From assembly GCF_000092505.1 (NCBI RefSeq), contig NC_014136.1, positions 372,001-436,000 on the forward strand: DNA of 64,000 nt. The letters run 5' to 3'. Shown here piece after piece: positions 43,738-53,933 of this stretch (position 1 is its first letter; every line of letters begins with the position of its first letter). The notes beneath the pieces were generated by a model. That model had not been told where the DNA came from and did no database searches. It saw only the letters and a list, made by a program, of their open reading frames with translations. Origin of the DNA: Leuconostoc kimchii IMSNU 11154 (GTDB taxonomy: Bacteria; Bacillota; Bacilli; Lactobacillales; Lactobacillaceae). Made by a program: the position numbers and the translations under genes.

Positions 43738-46035
43738 TTAAGCCTCAGCCGTTAATTCTTCGAGTACAATATTGCGTGCTTTTTCCAAGTTCGTCAAAGC
43801 TGTCTTAGTTTGATCTTCTGTACGTGTTTTCAAACCGCAATCAGGGTTAACCCAAAACTGCTTCTCATCAATGACCTTCAAGCCACGTCGAATATTATCA
43901 GCAATTTCATTAACTGTTGGTATCCGTGGCGAATGAATGTCATAAACCCCTAACCCAATTTGCTTGTCATAATCAGCATCTTCAAATGCTGATATGATTT
44001 CACCATGAGAACGTGATGTTTCGATTGAAATAACATCGGCATCTAATGCTGAAATGGTATCAATAATATCTTCAAAGTCAGAATAGCACATATGCGTATG
44101 AATTTGCGTCTCATCACCAACGCCAGATGTTGTTATTTTAAATGAGTACACTGCTTCATCTAAGTAATTTTGCCAGTGACGTTCCTTAAGTGGTAATCCT
44201 TCTCTTAAAGCCGGTTCATCAACTTGAATAATTTTAATACCCGCACGTTCCAAATTCAATACTTCTTGACGCAAAGCCAAAGCAATTTGATTTTGAACAT
44301 CGGCACGATCAATATCGTCACGCACAAATGACCAGTTAATAATTGTTAACGGTGCTGTCAACATCCCTTTAACAATTTTTTTAGTTTGTGACTGTGCAAA
44401 TTGCGAGGCTGCGACAGTAATTGGTTCGGTGTAGTCAACATCCCCGAAAATAACTGGTGGTCGAACCCCTCTTGAACCATATGATTGAACCCAACCATTT
44501 TGAGTTGCATAAAAGCCGTCTAATTTTTGTCCAAAATATTCTACCATATCTGTTCGTTCAAATTCACCGTGGACGAGTACATCCAAACCAATGTCTTCTT
44601 GTATTTTCAACCAACGTTTTGTTTCAGACTCAATGAACGTTTGATACGCTTCATCTGATAAACGTCCTTTACGCCAAGCTGCACGTTTTGAACGCACTTC
44701 AGAAGATTGTGGAAATGAACCAATTGTCGTTGTTGGTAACTTAGGTAATTGTAATCGATTTTGTTGTGCAACCGCACGATCAGCATACTTACTTTGACGT
44801 TCAAATATTGTATCATTTAGATGTTTAATTGCTGTTTGTACTGATGTATTATTACGTGCTTTTGATTCATTCAATGCTTTTAATGCTGTCTCATTCTTAG
44901 CTAGAATCACATGTGTATCTTGCCCATTTAACGTTTGTGTTAGGGTAACAATTTCTTGTAATTTTTCATCAGCAAAAGCTAAACCGCCTAGTAACTCTGA
45001 ACCAGCTGCCGTCTCATATTTGGTTGTAATCGGTACATGCAATAATGTATTAGAAGGTTGAAGCCATAATTCTGATACCACATTTTTTAATTCACGAACC
45101 AATGCCAATTTCTTTGATAAATCGGCTGTCCACACATTATGCCCATCTATCACACCGGCTGCCAAAATTTTATCTTTTGGGAAACCAAATTCACGAATAT
45201 GAGCTAAGTTTTCACCATGTCCATGGACAAAATCAAGACCAATTGCTTGGACAGGTAACTCCGTAACTGCTTGATACGGGTCAATTGAATCAAAGTATGT
45301 TTGCAATTCAATATTTAATGTCGGAGCCGCTTCTTTCAATGCCTCAATCGCGCGACGATATGGTACCACGTCCGTCTCATCTTCAACTTTTACCAAGGTT
45401 GGTTCATCAAGTTGAACCCAATTAACACCCGCCTGTTGTAATTCTTTGAACACTTGTTGGTATAATGGCAAAATCGCATCCAACAACACGTTAATATCCG
45501 TCTCATTTGAGACATAATCACCATTTAATTTACCTAATTTAATCAACGTCACTGGTCCCACAATGACTGGTTTCCCATTAATTCCTAATTCATCGTGTGC
45601 TTCTTGCCAATACTTTAACCATCGATTTTCTAATAATCTGGGTGTCGTTTGATCAAATTCAGGCACTGTATAATGATAGTTAATATTAAACCATTTAGTC
45701 ATATCAGCTGCAACATTATCTTTATTTCCACGTGCAATATCATAATATTCATTCAATGTCAGTGGTCTATCATAATTTCCAAATCGCGTTGGAATTAAGT
45801 TAAATGCTGTCGTCGTGTCCAGCACATGATCGTAGTTTGAATTATCAGCAACAGGAACAATATCAATACCTGCATCAATTTGCTTTTTTAAATTGTTCAA
45901 ACGTAAAATTTTCGCTGTTTTTTCAAAAGTCGAAATATCAATCTCTTCTTTCCAAAAAGATTCTAACAATTTTTTCCATTCTCGTTGCTCACCCAAACGT
46001 GGGTAGCCAAGATTCGATGATTTTACTATACTCAT
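43738..46035 (-). CDS. metE: Cobalamin-independent methionine synthase
   Basis: Transfers the methyl group of 5-methyl-tetrahydrofolate to homocysteine. 765 residues, two barrels; start [20 protein letters not shown]; zinc ligands in the C-terminal barrel: HTHMCYSDF (His and Cys near 645), a Glu near 665 and NPDCGLKTR (Cys near 732). GGAG 6 nt before the ATG. It follows a 31-codon small ORF and the NitT/TauT-type importer on the same strand. Confidence 0.97.
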   Translation of the reverse strand: MSIVKSSNLGYPRLGEQREWKKLLESFWKEEIDISTFEKTAKILRLNNLKKQIDAGIDIVPVADNSNYDHVLDTTTAFNLIPTRFGNYDRPLTLNEYYDIARGNKDNVAADMTKWFNINYHYTVPEFDQTTPRLLENRWLKYWQEAHDELGINGKPVIVGPVTLIKLGKLNGDYVSNETDINVLLDAILPLYQQVFKELQQAGVNWVQLDEPTLVKVEDETDVVPYRRAIEALKEAAPTLNIELQTYFDSIDPYQAVTELPVQAIGLDFVHGHGENLAHIREFGFPKDKILAAGVIDGHNVWTADLSKKLALVRELKNVVSELWLQPSNTLLHVPITTKYETAAGSELLGGLAFADEKLQEIVTLTQTLNGQDTHVILAKNETALKALNESKARNNTSVQTAIKHLNDTIFERQSKYADRAVAQQNRLQLPKLPTTTIGSFPQSSEVRSKRAAWRKGRLSDEAYQTFIESETKRWLKIQEDIGLDVLVHGEFERTDMVEYFGQKLDGFYATQNGWVQSYGSRGVRPPVIFGDVDYTEPITVAASQFAQSQTKKIVKGMLTAPLTIINWSFVRDDIDRADVQNQIALALRQEVLNLERAGIKIIQVDEPALREGLPLKERHWQNYLDEAVYSFKITTSGVGDETQIHTHMCYSDFEDIIDTISALDADVISIETSRSHGEIISAFEDADYDKQIGLGVYDIHSPRIPTVNEIADNIRRGLKVIDEKQFWVNPDCGLKTRTEDQTKTALTNLEKARNIVLEELTAEA

Positions 46036-46094
46036 GTGTTTCTCCTATTCAATCAACTTATTTTTAAATAATTAACCTATCATACACTTATTTC

Positions 46095-46190
46095 CTACAC
46101 CGTATTCATGGCGCCACTGCCATTTAAGAATACAACGGTTAAAATTTTGTTACAATGCAAATAGTAAACCGTTTTGTGAGTGATCTGCAT
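46095..46190 (-). CDS. Small conserved ORF (31 aa) upstream of metE
   Basis: ATG at 46188-46190 preceded by GGGAG at 6-nt spacing; 31 codons ending TAG, 59 nt before metE. Core peptide YYLHCNKILTVVFLNGSGA. A homologous ORF sits before metF (core YYLHSDKITTNVFLKGCGA): 13 of 19 core residues are identical while many codons differ only at the third base (TAC/TAT, TTG/TTA, GGC/GGT), the mark of selection on protein. No Met run and no terminator follows, so it is not a classic attenuator leader. Function unknown. Confidence 0.8.
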   Translation of the reverse strand: MQITHKTVYYLHCNKILTVVFLNGSGAMNTV

Positions 46191-46241
46191 AATGAACTCC
46201 CTTCAATTTTTTATGTACGGTGACATTGTCACCTAGTGTCG

Positions 46242-47261
46242 TTAGTTTGAAGCAGTTGTTTTGAAGAATGATGCTTGTTGTAGTGCTTTTAAGTCAACGT
46301 TTTTATCAACAACCTTCAATTTTTGCAAGTCACCACCAACTTGAGTGAAAGCTTTTTTTGCACCTGAATAAGAAGGCTTAAATTGATAAGATTTCAACAT
46401 TTTAATATTTAATTTTTTATCACCATCAATGTAATGTTGGCTAGTCTGAATAGCAACAGTCTCTTCCGGATGTTCTTCTGCCCACTTCGCACCTTTTTGT
46501 AAGGCTAAAGTATATTTAGCTGCCACTGCGGGATGATTTTTAGCAATATCATCTGAAACATAGGCAACACAGCAATATTCATCTTTAAATGCTGGATCTG
46601 TTGCGGAAGCACTTAACGTTACCAAATTATATTTTGCCTTATCAATTTCCGTATCAGGATCACCTAAAGCAATCGCATCAACTTGTCCTTTTTGTAAAAC
46701 AATAGGTAACTCAGAAGCCGAATAAGCAGCCAGTTGCACTTGTGAATGTTGCGCTGACACATCTACGCCATAATGGCCTAAGTAACGTCTTACATAAGTA
46801 GCAGCTGAACCTGCAATATCTCCTACACCAACTTTTTTGCCAATAAGATCCTTAGCAGATTTAATATTACTTCCTTTTTTTACTAAGATCTGCAAACAAC
46901 CAGTGTGCAAGCCAGTGGTGATTTTAATTTTTGCACCGTTTGCTAAAGGCTGCACTAAACTACCCATCATAGAATTGGAAGCATCTATTTTGCCTGAATT
47001 CACACCCTCAAAATTAGTTGTATCTGATCCTAGTTTAACAACTTTAATTTTTAATCCTTCTGCTTTGAAATACCCCTTAGCAATGGCAAGCTGCTGTGGC
47101 GCACCACATAAATCATTGTTTTCTGCTATTTTTAAAACAAAATTTTTATCAGAGCTCTCATTAGCTACTGTTTTACGTTGACCTGTTGTCAAAAACAATA
47201 CAACAGTTGACAATACTAGCACTACTACCACAATTCCCGAATAAATATATTTTCTCTTCAT
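46242..47261 (-). CDS. NitT/TauT-type ABC transporter binding protein
   Basis: 339 residues: N-terminal membrane helix (about 7-26), then an NMT1/SsuA-like periplasmic-binding domain (LAIAKGYFKAEGLKIKVVKL near 58; GLHTGCLQILVKKGS near 116). Members bind sulfonates, nitrate, thiamine precursors or amino-acid-like compounds. Cysteines (LCGAPQ, TGC, YCC) are unusually many for an exported lactic protein. No lipobox. Control by a Met-type T-box suggests a sulfur or methionine-related ligand. Confidence 0.82.
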   Translation of the reverse strand: MKRKYIYSGIVVVVLVLSTVVLFLTTGQRKTVANESSDKNFVLKIAENNDLCGAPQQLAIAKGYFKAEGLKIKVVKLGSDTTNFEGVNSGKIDASNSMMGSLVQPLANGAKIKITTGLHTGCLQILVKKGSNIKSAKDLIGKKVGVGDIAGSAATYVRRYLGHYGVDVSAQHSQVQLAAYSASELPIVLQKGQVDAIALGDPDTEIDKAKYNLVTLSASATDPAFKDEYCCVAYVSDDIAKNHPAVAAKYTLALQKGAKWAEEHPEETVAIQTSQHYIDGDKKLNIKMLKSYQFKPSYSGAKKAFTQVGGDLQKLKVVDKNVDLKALQQASFFKTTASN

Positions 47262-47271
47262 TTTTCATTCC

Positions 47272-48045
47272 TCAAATATTATGAAAATCTAACACACCCA
47301 ATACTTCTTCTTTCAGCGCAATAAATGTCTGATCGTCCCTTTTTCTTGGGTAATCTAAATTAATATCGATGATTTTTTTAACACGGGCTGGCCGTGGCGT
47401 CATTGCAAAAACACGTTGCCCTAAAAATATGGCCTCTTCCACATCATGTGTCACCAGAATCATTGTCGTTTTTCTTTCACGCCATATTCGTAACACATCA
47501 TTTTGTAATTTCATACGCGTAAACGCATCAAGTGCACCAAATGGTTCATCAAACAATAGTACTTCAGGGTTATTTACTAATGCGCGTGCAATTGCTGCAC
47601 GATGCGCCATACCTCCAGAAAGTTGATAAGGATAAGATTTTTCAAAACCTGTTAATCCAACCAATGTAATTAAACTAGCAATATTTTCTTGATCTTCAGA
47701 CGTTAATTTACCTTTAATTTTTAAGCCAAATGCGATATTTTCTTGTACTGTCAGCCACGGAAACAAGTTTGGGTCTTGGAAAACCAAACCACGTTCTCGA
47801 CCAGGCGATGTTATTTTTCTATCACCAACATAAATTGCACCTTCTGTTGGTATCTCAAGACCAGCAATTAATCGTAACCAGGTTGTTTTTCCACAACCAG
47901 ATGGCCCAATCAAACTAACAAATTCACCCGGTTTAATTGTGGCATCAACACGATCTAGTGCAACCACAGCTGGTTTATTATAATCATGACTTGGAAAAAC
48001 TTTTCTTAAACGCTCTACTCTAATCTCTTCTGTCCTTGCTACCAT
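47272..48045 (-). CDS. NitT/TauT-type ABC transporter ATPase
   Basis: 257 residues; Walker A GPSGCGKTT (near 43), signature LSGGMAHRAAIA (near 140), Walker B VLLFDEPFGALD, and C-terminal TPRPARVKKIIDI typical of SsuB/TauB. Overlaps the permease gene by 7 bases. GAGGG SD. Confidence 0.9.
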   Translation of the reverse strand: MVARTEEIRVERLRKVFPSHDYNKPAVVALDRVDATIKPGEFVSLIGPSGCGKTTWLRLIAGLEIPTEGAIYVGDRKITSPGRERGLVFQDPNLFPWLTVQENIAFGLKIKGKLTSEDQENIASLITLVGLTGFEKSYPYQLSGGMAHRAAIARALVNNPEVLLFDEPFGALDAFTRMKLQNDVLRIWRERKTTMILVTHDVEEAIFLGQRVFAMTPRPARVKKIIDINLDYPRKRDDQTFIALKEEVLGVLDFHNI

Positions 48046-48995
48046 TTAATTAAGCCCTCTTGCCACTTTAAGAAGTGGTCACGTATTTTAAATAAAATCG
48101 TAATGATCAACGAAAATGCAATGGCCAATACGATTAATCCTGCATAAACATTAGCATATCCCATAATTTCTCGTTGCCAGTTAATGTACCATCCTAAACC
48201 GTACTTCACTCCTAACATCTCTGCTACCATCAATGTAATAAAAGATGCACAGATACCATTAAATAATCCAACAAAAATACTAGGTAATGATGCGGGTAGC
48301 GCAACTTTAAATATTTTTTGGAGCGTTGTTGCCCCCATTGTGTCAGCGACTTCCAAATAGTCAACGCGGACACTTGCAATACCTGAATTAGTTAATATGG
48401 TAACCGGAAACCACATTGATAGTGCCAATAAAAATGCACTCGCTGCAAAACTTGTTGGAAAAGCAGATAACGCAATCGGAATCAACACAGTCGGTGGAAT
48501 CGGCCCTAAAAATTTAACAAATGGATCTAACCAATAATGCCAATTTGTGCTCCATCCAATAAGAACACCAGTTACAACACCTAAAATACCCCCAATAACC
48601 CAGCCGATAACAAGCAACCAAACAGAGTATCCTAAACATTTAAGCAATAACGTCGAATTATTAACTAACGCCCCAAAAATTTTATCAGGATTTGGAAAAA
48701 AAAGTGTGTTGATCCAGCCAAATTTGGCCGTTGCTAAATCATATATACCAACTAGAGTGAACACAACGCCAATTCTCGGCGAATTGTATTGAAATAATGT
48801 TATTTTTTTAGTAATTACTGTGTTAACGCCTGCTAATAACAGGCACAAAAGAAACCCGACAATCAATAGAATATTAAAATACGGTTGTGGTTTCTCAAAA
48901 TTAGTCACACTATTTGGTAAGACATTGTGCACTACTAAGACAATACCAATCAACATGACACTACTCCAATTACGCAGCAAACTATTATTACTCAA
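48039..48995 (-). CDS. NitT/TauT-type ABC transporter permease, probable UUG start
   Basis: 318 residues: extra N-terminal helices (about 12-75), then the SsuC/TauC core with EAA loop ADTMGATTLQKIFKVALPAS (near 232). A TTG at 48993-48995 lies 8 nt after GGGGAG and no ATG is at that place; a longer frame would start inside the T-box terminator. First gene of the T-box operon. Confidence 0.82.
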   Translation of the reverse strand: MSNNSLLRNWSSVMLIGIVLVVHNVLPNSVTNFEKPQPYFNILLIVGFLLCLLLAGVNTVITKKITLFQYNSPRIGVVFTLVGIYDLATAKFGWINTLFFPNPDKIFGALVNNSTLLLKCLGYSVWLLVIGWVIGGILGVVTGVLIGWSTNWHYWLDPFVKFLGPIPPTVLIPIALSAFPTSFAASAFLLALSMWFPVTILTNSGIASVRVDYLEVADTMGATTLQKIFKVALPASLPSIFVGLFNGICASFITLMVAEMLGVKYGLGWYINWQREIMGYANVYAGLIVLAIAFSLIITILFKIRDHFLKWQEGLIKW

Positions 48996-49031
48996 ATCAC
49001 CAACTCCCCTTCTTTTTAAAAAAGCGACAAA

Positions 49032-49362
49032 CAAAAATCCCGCAGATTAAAAAATTAATCTGCGGGACGAAATATCGTGTTACCACCCGGTGTTTATGTG
49101 CTCAACAAACTTTCTATTAAAAACACACCTCTTAATTAGTCGCTACCAACATCTGTATCATCTACACATGCCTTTAAGGAACCAATGTCGCTATAACGGG
49201 CTCTCCCGGGTATGATTTATGTCCGTCCTATTCAGTAAACACTGTTGACGGATACTCACCATACAACAACTCCAAGACCATTTTCTTAATTTAATCACAA
49301 TTTACTCTCACCAAACGTAAATTCTCTTTGTGTGTTAAAACAATACTTATCTCTTCAACGTT
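49032..49362 (-). promoter_or_regulatory. T-box leader (Met type) of the importer-metE operon
   Basis: GGGTGGTAACACG T-box near 49076-49090, terminator TCCCGCAGATTA/TAATCTGCGGGA (49038-49067) with T5, and Stem I with GAAAATGGTCTTGG shared with the mmuP T-box. The specifier reads ATG (or AAT, one base off); mmuP/mmuM and metE context favour Met. Confidence 0.85.
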
Positions 49363-49368
49363 ACAATA

Positions 49369-49397
49369 ATAATACCAAAAACTAATCTTTTTGTCAA
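49369..49397 (-). promoter_or_regulatory. Consensus promoter of the importer T-box
   Basis: TTGACA (49392-49397), 17 bp, TATTAT (49369-49374). Confidence 0.85.
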
Positions 49398-49411
49398 TAA
49401 AATTATAAAAA

Positions 49412-50299
49412 TTAGAAATGCTTAGACTCTATTTCTTGATTAATGATTGGTAACATGCTTTTCAATACATTCGGTCGATTCATCGCGTACAAATGTATAC
49501 CATCCACGCCATGATCCAATAAATCTTGAATTTGTTCAAGCGCATATTCTATACCTGCTTTTTTCAAATCATCTGAATTGTTTTCATATTTATGAATCAT
49601 TTTGACCAATCTTGCTGGCAATGATGAGCCAATCATATATGTCATACGTTCAACTTGTGCCTTACTGATGATGGGCATCACACCGGCAGAGACAGGTACT
49701 TTAATATAATTATTCTTCAAAGCTTCTTGCATATGATAATAAACGTCGTTTTCAAAGAAAAATTGAGAAATCAAAAAATCAGTGCCACTCGCAATTTTTT
49801 CTTTAATCCCAGCCACACTAATACCGGTAATTGGGTTATCAACATGTCCCTCTGGATAAATCGCTGCCCCAATATTAAACGTACTAGCTTGTTTAATGTC
49901 ACAAATTAAATCTTTAGCATATGGGTAATCAGCATTCACATAGTCGCTGTCTGGTAAATCACCTCGTAAAGCAAGAATGTTTTCGATACCTGCTTGTTTA
50001 ATTTTTGCCAGATTGTCACGTAAACTTTCTGGTGTTTGATTCACACCAGTTAAGTGATGAAGTGCCGTAACACCAAAATGTGTTTGGATGTATTGCGCCA
50101 AATCTCGTGTCATAGTATTATCACCAGAACCACCTGCACCATATGTCACACTGATATAATCGACACCCATTTTTTGTGGGTTGACCTCATCTAGCGTTTG
50201 ATAAAGTGAAGTAATCCCACTTTCCTTCTTCGGTGGGAAAATTTCAAATGATAACACTGGTGATGATTTGGTATGATAAATTTCAGATATTTTAGTCAT
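49412..50299 (-). CDS. metF: Methylenetetrahydrofolate reductase
   Basis: Makes 5-methyl-THF for MetE. 295 residues, TIM barrel with FAD: EIFPPKKE (near 19), SVTYGAGGSGDNTMTRDLA (near 52), HLTGVNQT (near 87), ISQFFFEND (near 175). Start ATG 50297-50299 with AAGGA 7 nt upstream; the longer frame adds 10 residues. It follows mmuP, mmuM and a 32-aa ORF related to the one before metE. Confidence 0.94.
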   Translation of the reverse strand: MTKISEIYHTKSSPVLSFEIFPPKKESGITSLYQTLDEVNPQKMGVDYISVTYGAGGSGDNTMTRDLAQYIQTHFGVTALHHLTGVNQTPESLRDNLAKIKQAGIENILALRGDLPDSDYVNADYPYAKDLICDIKQASTFNIGAAIYPEGHVDNPITGISVAGIKEKIASGTDFLISQFFFENDVYYHMQEALKNNYIKVPVSAGVMPIISKAQVERMTYMIGSSLPARLVKMIHKYENNSDDLKKAGIEYALEQIQDLLDHGVDGIHLYAMNRPNVLKSMLPIINQEIESKHF

Positions 50300-50337
50300 T
50301 TTCTCGTCCTTAATAGTTATTGTTTTCAAATCATCTA

Positions 50338-50436
50338 TTAGAACATAATATCATCCACGGCCCCACAACCTTTCAAGAATACATTTGTTGTAATCTTATC
50401 ACTATGTAAGTAATATATTTTTAAATCAGTTATCAT
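50338..50436 (-). CDS. Small conserved ORF (32 aa) upstream of metF
   Basis: ATG at 50434-50436 with AAGGAGG about 7 nt upstream, one of the strongest SDs in the window; 32 codons ending TAA, 38 nt before metF. Core YYLHSDKITTNVFLKGCGA matches the ORF before metE. One Met only besides the start, so it is not a Met-rich attenuation leader. A lone Cys in G-C-G is Ser in the metE copy. Function unknown. Confidence 0.8.
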   Translation of the reverse strand: MITDLKIYYLHSDKITTNVFLKGCGAVDDIMF

Positions 50437-50494
50437 TTTCAACCTCCTTAACCACTGATACATAACAATTTTTTTAAAAATATTGTTATATAAA

Positions 50495-51415
50495 TTAATG
50501 ACGTTGGTTTATAGTCGCCTGAACAATATCATTAATGTCATCAGGGCTTGTCCGACAACAACCGCCAATTAAATTTGCACCTGCTTCTTGCCATAATGGC
50601 ACTAATTCATCCCACTTGATTGGCCCATGTTGGCTAACCCAACGCTTCGTTTCAGGATCGTATTCATCACCTGCATTAGGATAAACAATTATTTTTTTAC
50701 TGGTATTTGGCGTTATGTTTTTTATTGCTGGTAAAATATTTTGAGGTGCTGTACAATTGACGCCTATAGCTTTAATTTGACTAATTGATTCAAAATAAGC
50801 AACTGCTTCAGACAGCCGTGTCCCATCCCATAAATGATCCCCATTTTCTGTGGAAAATGATAAATAAGCGTTAACAGTTGGAAATTCTTGTTGTAATAAA
50901 TGACCCAAAGCCTTTGCTTCCTCAAAATTTGGTATTGTTTCTAACGCTAAGACATCAACACCATCATCAATTAAACGTACAATACGTGGGCGATGAAATG
51001 CTTGAAATTCAAATTCGGATAAGTGATAATCGCCAGTGTACTCAGCGCCATTTGCAAGATAAGCACCATAAGGCCCAACAGATCCAGCAATTAAACCGTC
51101 ACTTCGATTCGAGTCCGTAAGCCCAAGTTTAGCCAGTGCCACTGCTGAATCAATTAACTCATAAGCTTTTTGCTCACTCAATCCTTGATCTGTAAAAGAC
51201 TTTACATGTGCTTGATAGGTATCTGTTATCGCCAAATCAGCGCCAGAATCAAAATAATTTTTATGAATTTCACGAACGTCCTCTGGTGATTGAATCAAGG
51301 CCGAAGCTGACCACCAACTATTATTGACATCAATCTGGCGCTTTTCAAGTTCACTACCCATGCCACCGTCTAATATCACAGTGCCTGATTCAATATACGA
51401 TTCAAATTTTGTCAT
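50495..51415 (-). CDS. mmuM: Homocysteine S-methyltransferase
   Basis: Uses S-methylmethionine (or SAM) to methylate homocysteine. 306 residues; zinc ligands GVNCTAP (near 226) and GGCCRTSPDD (near 290). GGAG before the ATG. Directly after the permease gene with a 14-bp gap, a common mmuP-mmuM pair that salvages plant S-methylmethionine. Confidence 0.94.
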   Translation of the reverse strand: MTKFESYIESGTVILDGGMGSELEKRQIDVNNSWWSASALIQSPEDVREIHKNYFDSGADLAITDTYQAHVKSFTDQGLSEQKAYELIDSAVALAKLGLTDSNRSDGLIAGSVGPYGAYLANGAEYTGDYHLSEFEFQAFHRPRIVRLIDDGVDVLALETIPNFEEAKALGHLLQQEFPTVNAYLSFSTENGDHLWDGTRLSEAVAYFESISQIKAIGVNCTAPQNILPAIKNITPNTSKKIIVYPNAGDEYDPETKRWVSQHGPIKWDELVPLWQEAGANLIGGCCRTSPDDINDIVQATINQRH

Positions 51416-51429
51416 TCTGATTCTCCTAT

Positions 51430-52821
51430 TTATTTCTTAATTAATATTGATGTTGACAAATGCCGTTTTGGCCACCACTTGAACTTTAAATAATAATAAC
51501 CATAAACAATTATGATAAACGGCACTGACCATAGCAATGCTGCTCGCTGTTCAGGGTCAAAGATAACTAACAGAATCGACAACGATGAACCAATAAATCC
51601 AGCTAACGGTAAAAGTGGATAAGCCCATTTGGGATAACGCAATTCTTGTGTCCTATTTTCACGTTTTAGTAATTGATAATACTTGTAGTGTGACCAACTA
51701 ATCGCTACCCAAACAAACACTACAGCCAGTCCTGAAACCTCTACTAGTATGAGATACAACGAACCAGCAGCCATGAAACTGGATCCTAAAGCTAAAATTC
51801 CTCCTACGAGACTTGCCAAAAGCGCTCTAATTGGAATGCCATTTTTGTTCACCTTTTCAAACTTAGCAGAAATTAGACCTTCATGACTAAGTGACCACAA
51901 CATCCGAGTTGACGCATACAAGCCTGAATTAGCCATTGAAATAATACCTGTTAAAATAACAAAATTCATAAGATCTGCTGCATATGGTATACCAATCATA
52001 CTAAATACTGTAACAAATGGACTTTGGGTAACAGCTGCTTTTTCATAAGGAATGATAGCCGCTAAAATGATAATACTGCCAATGAAGAAAATCACTTGTC
52101 GCCACCAAACGGCTTTTATTGCTTTAGCTATCGCGCGCGTTGGATCTGCAGCTTCACCAGCTGTGATGGCCATCAGTTCAGTACCACTGAACGCAAAATT
52201 AACCGCTAACATTGTTGTAAATACAGCGCCAATACCGTTCGGGAAAATACCATGGCTGAAAATATTTTGAAACCCAACATTTTGCGTTTTGCTAGAATGT
52301 AAAATACCGGTCAAAATTAAAATACCAATAATCAAAAATGCTACAATCGTGACAACTTTAATAGCCGCCATCCAATACTCGCTCTCGCCAAATATTTTCA
52401 CTGAAAATATATTACTCAATAAAATAATCACCAAAAACACACCAGAAAATGCCCATACTGGAATATTTGGAAACCATCTTTGCATAATAATCCCTGATGC
52501 TGTAAATTCAGAGCCTAACGCAATGGTCCATGTTAACCAATAAGCAATGGCAACAAAAAAACCGGTGGCTGGTCCAATTAATTTCTGAGCATGATAGTGA
52601 AATGCACCTGTTTGCGGCATAGCAATAGACAGTTCAGCTACACTCAGCATCACTAAATACACTAAAATCGCACCCACCGAATAAGCTAAAATTGTACCAA
52701 AAGCGCCTGCTGTATGAATTGTGTACGCAGACGACAAAAATAATCCTGTACCAATGCCACTAGCTAATCCAATCATTTGTATCTGTCGTGCTGTCATTAC
52801 ACGTTTCAATTTTCCTGCCAT
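51430..52821 (-). CDS. mmuP: S-methylmethionine permease-like amino-acid permease
   Basis: 463 residues, 12 helices, APC family: RQIQMIGLASGIGTGLFLSS near 12 and FAFSGTELMAITAGEAADP near 220. Adjacent mmuM and a Met-type T-box support S-methylmethionine or methionine uptake. AGAGGA SD. Confidence 0.87.
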   Translation of the reverse strand: MAGKLKRVMTARQIQMIGLASGIGTGLFLSSAYTIHTAGAFGTILAYSVGAILVYLVMLSVAELSIAMPQTGAFHYHAQKLIGPATGFFVAIAYWLTWTIALGSEFTASGIIMQRWFPNIPVWAFSGVFLVIILLSNIFSVKIFGESEYWMAAIKVVTIVAFLIIGILILTGILHSSKTQNVGFQNIFSHGIFPNGIGAVFTTMLAVNFAFSGTELMAITAGEAADPTRAIAKAIKAVWWRQVIFFIGSIIILAAIIPYEKAAVTQSPFVTVFSMIGIPYAADLMNFVILTGIISMANSGLYASTRMLWSLSHEGLISAKFEKVNKNGIPIRALLASLVGGILALGSSFMAAGSLYLILVEVSGLAVVFVWVAISWSHYKYYQLLKRENRTQELRYPKWAYPLLPLAGFIGSSLSILLVIFDPEQRAALLWSVPFIIIVYGYYYLKFKWWPKRHLSTSILIKK

Positions 52822-52876
52822 AATATCCTCTATTCACTTCATATAATCGAAACTACTTATTAAATACCAATAAAGA

Positions 52877-53158
52877 CAAAAAATCCCGCAGTTTGAACCT
52901 AATCAAACTGCGGGACGACTTATCGTGTTACCACCCGGTATTTGTATGTTAAAAACACACCTCATACAATCGCCGCTATTTAAATAGCGGGAATTGTTGT
53001 TGCTATAACGGGCTCACCCGGCCACCGTTTACATCGTATTGACGTATGCTCACCATGACATATCTCTCCAAGACCATTTTCATATCATCGCGCAGTCTAC
53101 TTTCACCAAACATAGACTCTCTAAGTACGCTCAACATATTACTTATCTCTTCACTGTT
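52877..53158 (-). promoter_or_regulatory. T-box leader (Met type) of mmuP-mmuM-sORF-metF
   Basis: GGGTGGTAACACG near 52924-52938, terminator TCCCGCAGTTTGA/TCAAACTGCGGGA (52884-52915) with T6, Stem I apex loop TGTTTGGTGAAAG and GAAAATGGTCTTGG shared with the importer T-box. Confidence 0.87.
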
Positions 53159-53164
53159 GAGAAT

Positions 53165-53193
53165 ATAATAACAACTTTATCAGAATATGTCAA
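53165..53193 (-). promoter_or_regulatory. Consensus promoter of the mmuP T-box
   Basis: TTGACA (53188-53193), 17 bp, TATTAT (53165-53170). It starts 20 bp before the livF stop; I see no clear terminator for livF. Confidence 0.85.
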
Positions 53194-53213
53194 ATTTTTT
53201 TATTTTCAAATCA

Positions 53214-53933
53214 CTATCCACCTAAATAAGCTTCCCGTACTTCATGAGATGCTAATAGCTCCTCACCCGTACCAGTTGAAAGAATTTTTCCACCTTCTAA
53301 TACATAACCACGATCTGCTATTTTTAAAGCCTGGTTTGCATTTTGTTCGATTAGCAGTACTGTCACACCTGTATCTCTGATCTTTTGAATAATGTCAAAA
53401 ATTTTTTGAATATACAGTGGCGCTAATCCCATCGACGGCTCATCCAATAAAATCATTTTCGGTTTTGCCATTAGTGCACGGCCAATGGCTAACATTTGCT
53501 GCTCACCACCTGATAGCGTAGCCGCATCCTGATGACGTCGTTCCTTTAAAATTGGAAATTGGTCGTAAACGACATCATAACCTGCATTGTTCTGACGCTT
53601 ATTTGACACAGTAAAGGCACCCAGTTGCAAATTTTCCTGCACCGTCATGCCTGGGAACACTCGTCGACCTTCAGGCACTTGAACAATCCCGCAACGTACT
53701 CTTTTTTCAGATGGCATATGATTTACAATTTGATGATTGAAAAGGATACTGCCATCTGTTACTTTTTCTAATCCAGAAATTGTACGTAAAATGGTACTTT
53801 TCCCAGCACCATTTGCGCCAATTAAAGTGACGATTTCACCACGATTCACAACAAAATCAATCCCACGAACCGCTTTAATGGCACCATAATGAACACTTAA
53901 ATGCGTTATTTTCAATAATTTTTCAGCCATCAA
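53214..53933 (-). CDS. livF: Branched-chain amino-acid ABC transporter ATPase LivF
   Basis: 239 residues; Walker A GANGAGKST (near 38), signature LSGGEQQMLAIG (near 140), LivF-type C-terminus SHEVREAYLGG. Overlaps livG by four bases. Last gene of the liv operon. Confidence 0.92.
   Translation of the reverse strand: MMAEKLLKITHLSVHYGAIKAVRGIDFVVNRGEIVTLIGANGAGKSTILRTISGLEKVTDGSILFNHQIVNHMPSEKRVRCGIVQVPEGRRVFPGMTVQENLQLGAFTVSNKRQNNAGYDVVYDQFPILKERRHQDAATLSGGEQQMLAIGRALMAKPKMILLDEPSMGLAPLYIQKIFDIIQKIRDTGVTVLLIEQNANQALKIADRGYVLEGGKILSTGTGEELLASHEVREAYLGG

Noticed and set aside
46095..46190. Met attenuation leader before metE
   Set aside because: The peptide has only one Met besides its start, and no terminator follows before metE.
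49032..53158. Firm Met specifier in the two T-boxes
   Set aside because: By eye the loop GAAAATGG allows AAT or ATG; Met is favoured by gene context only.
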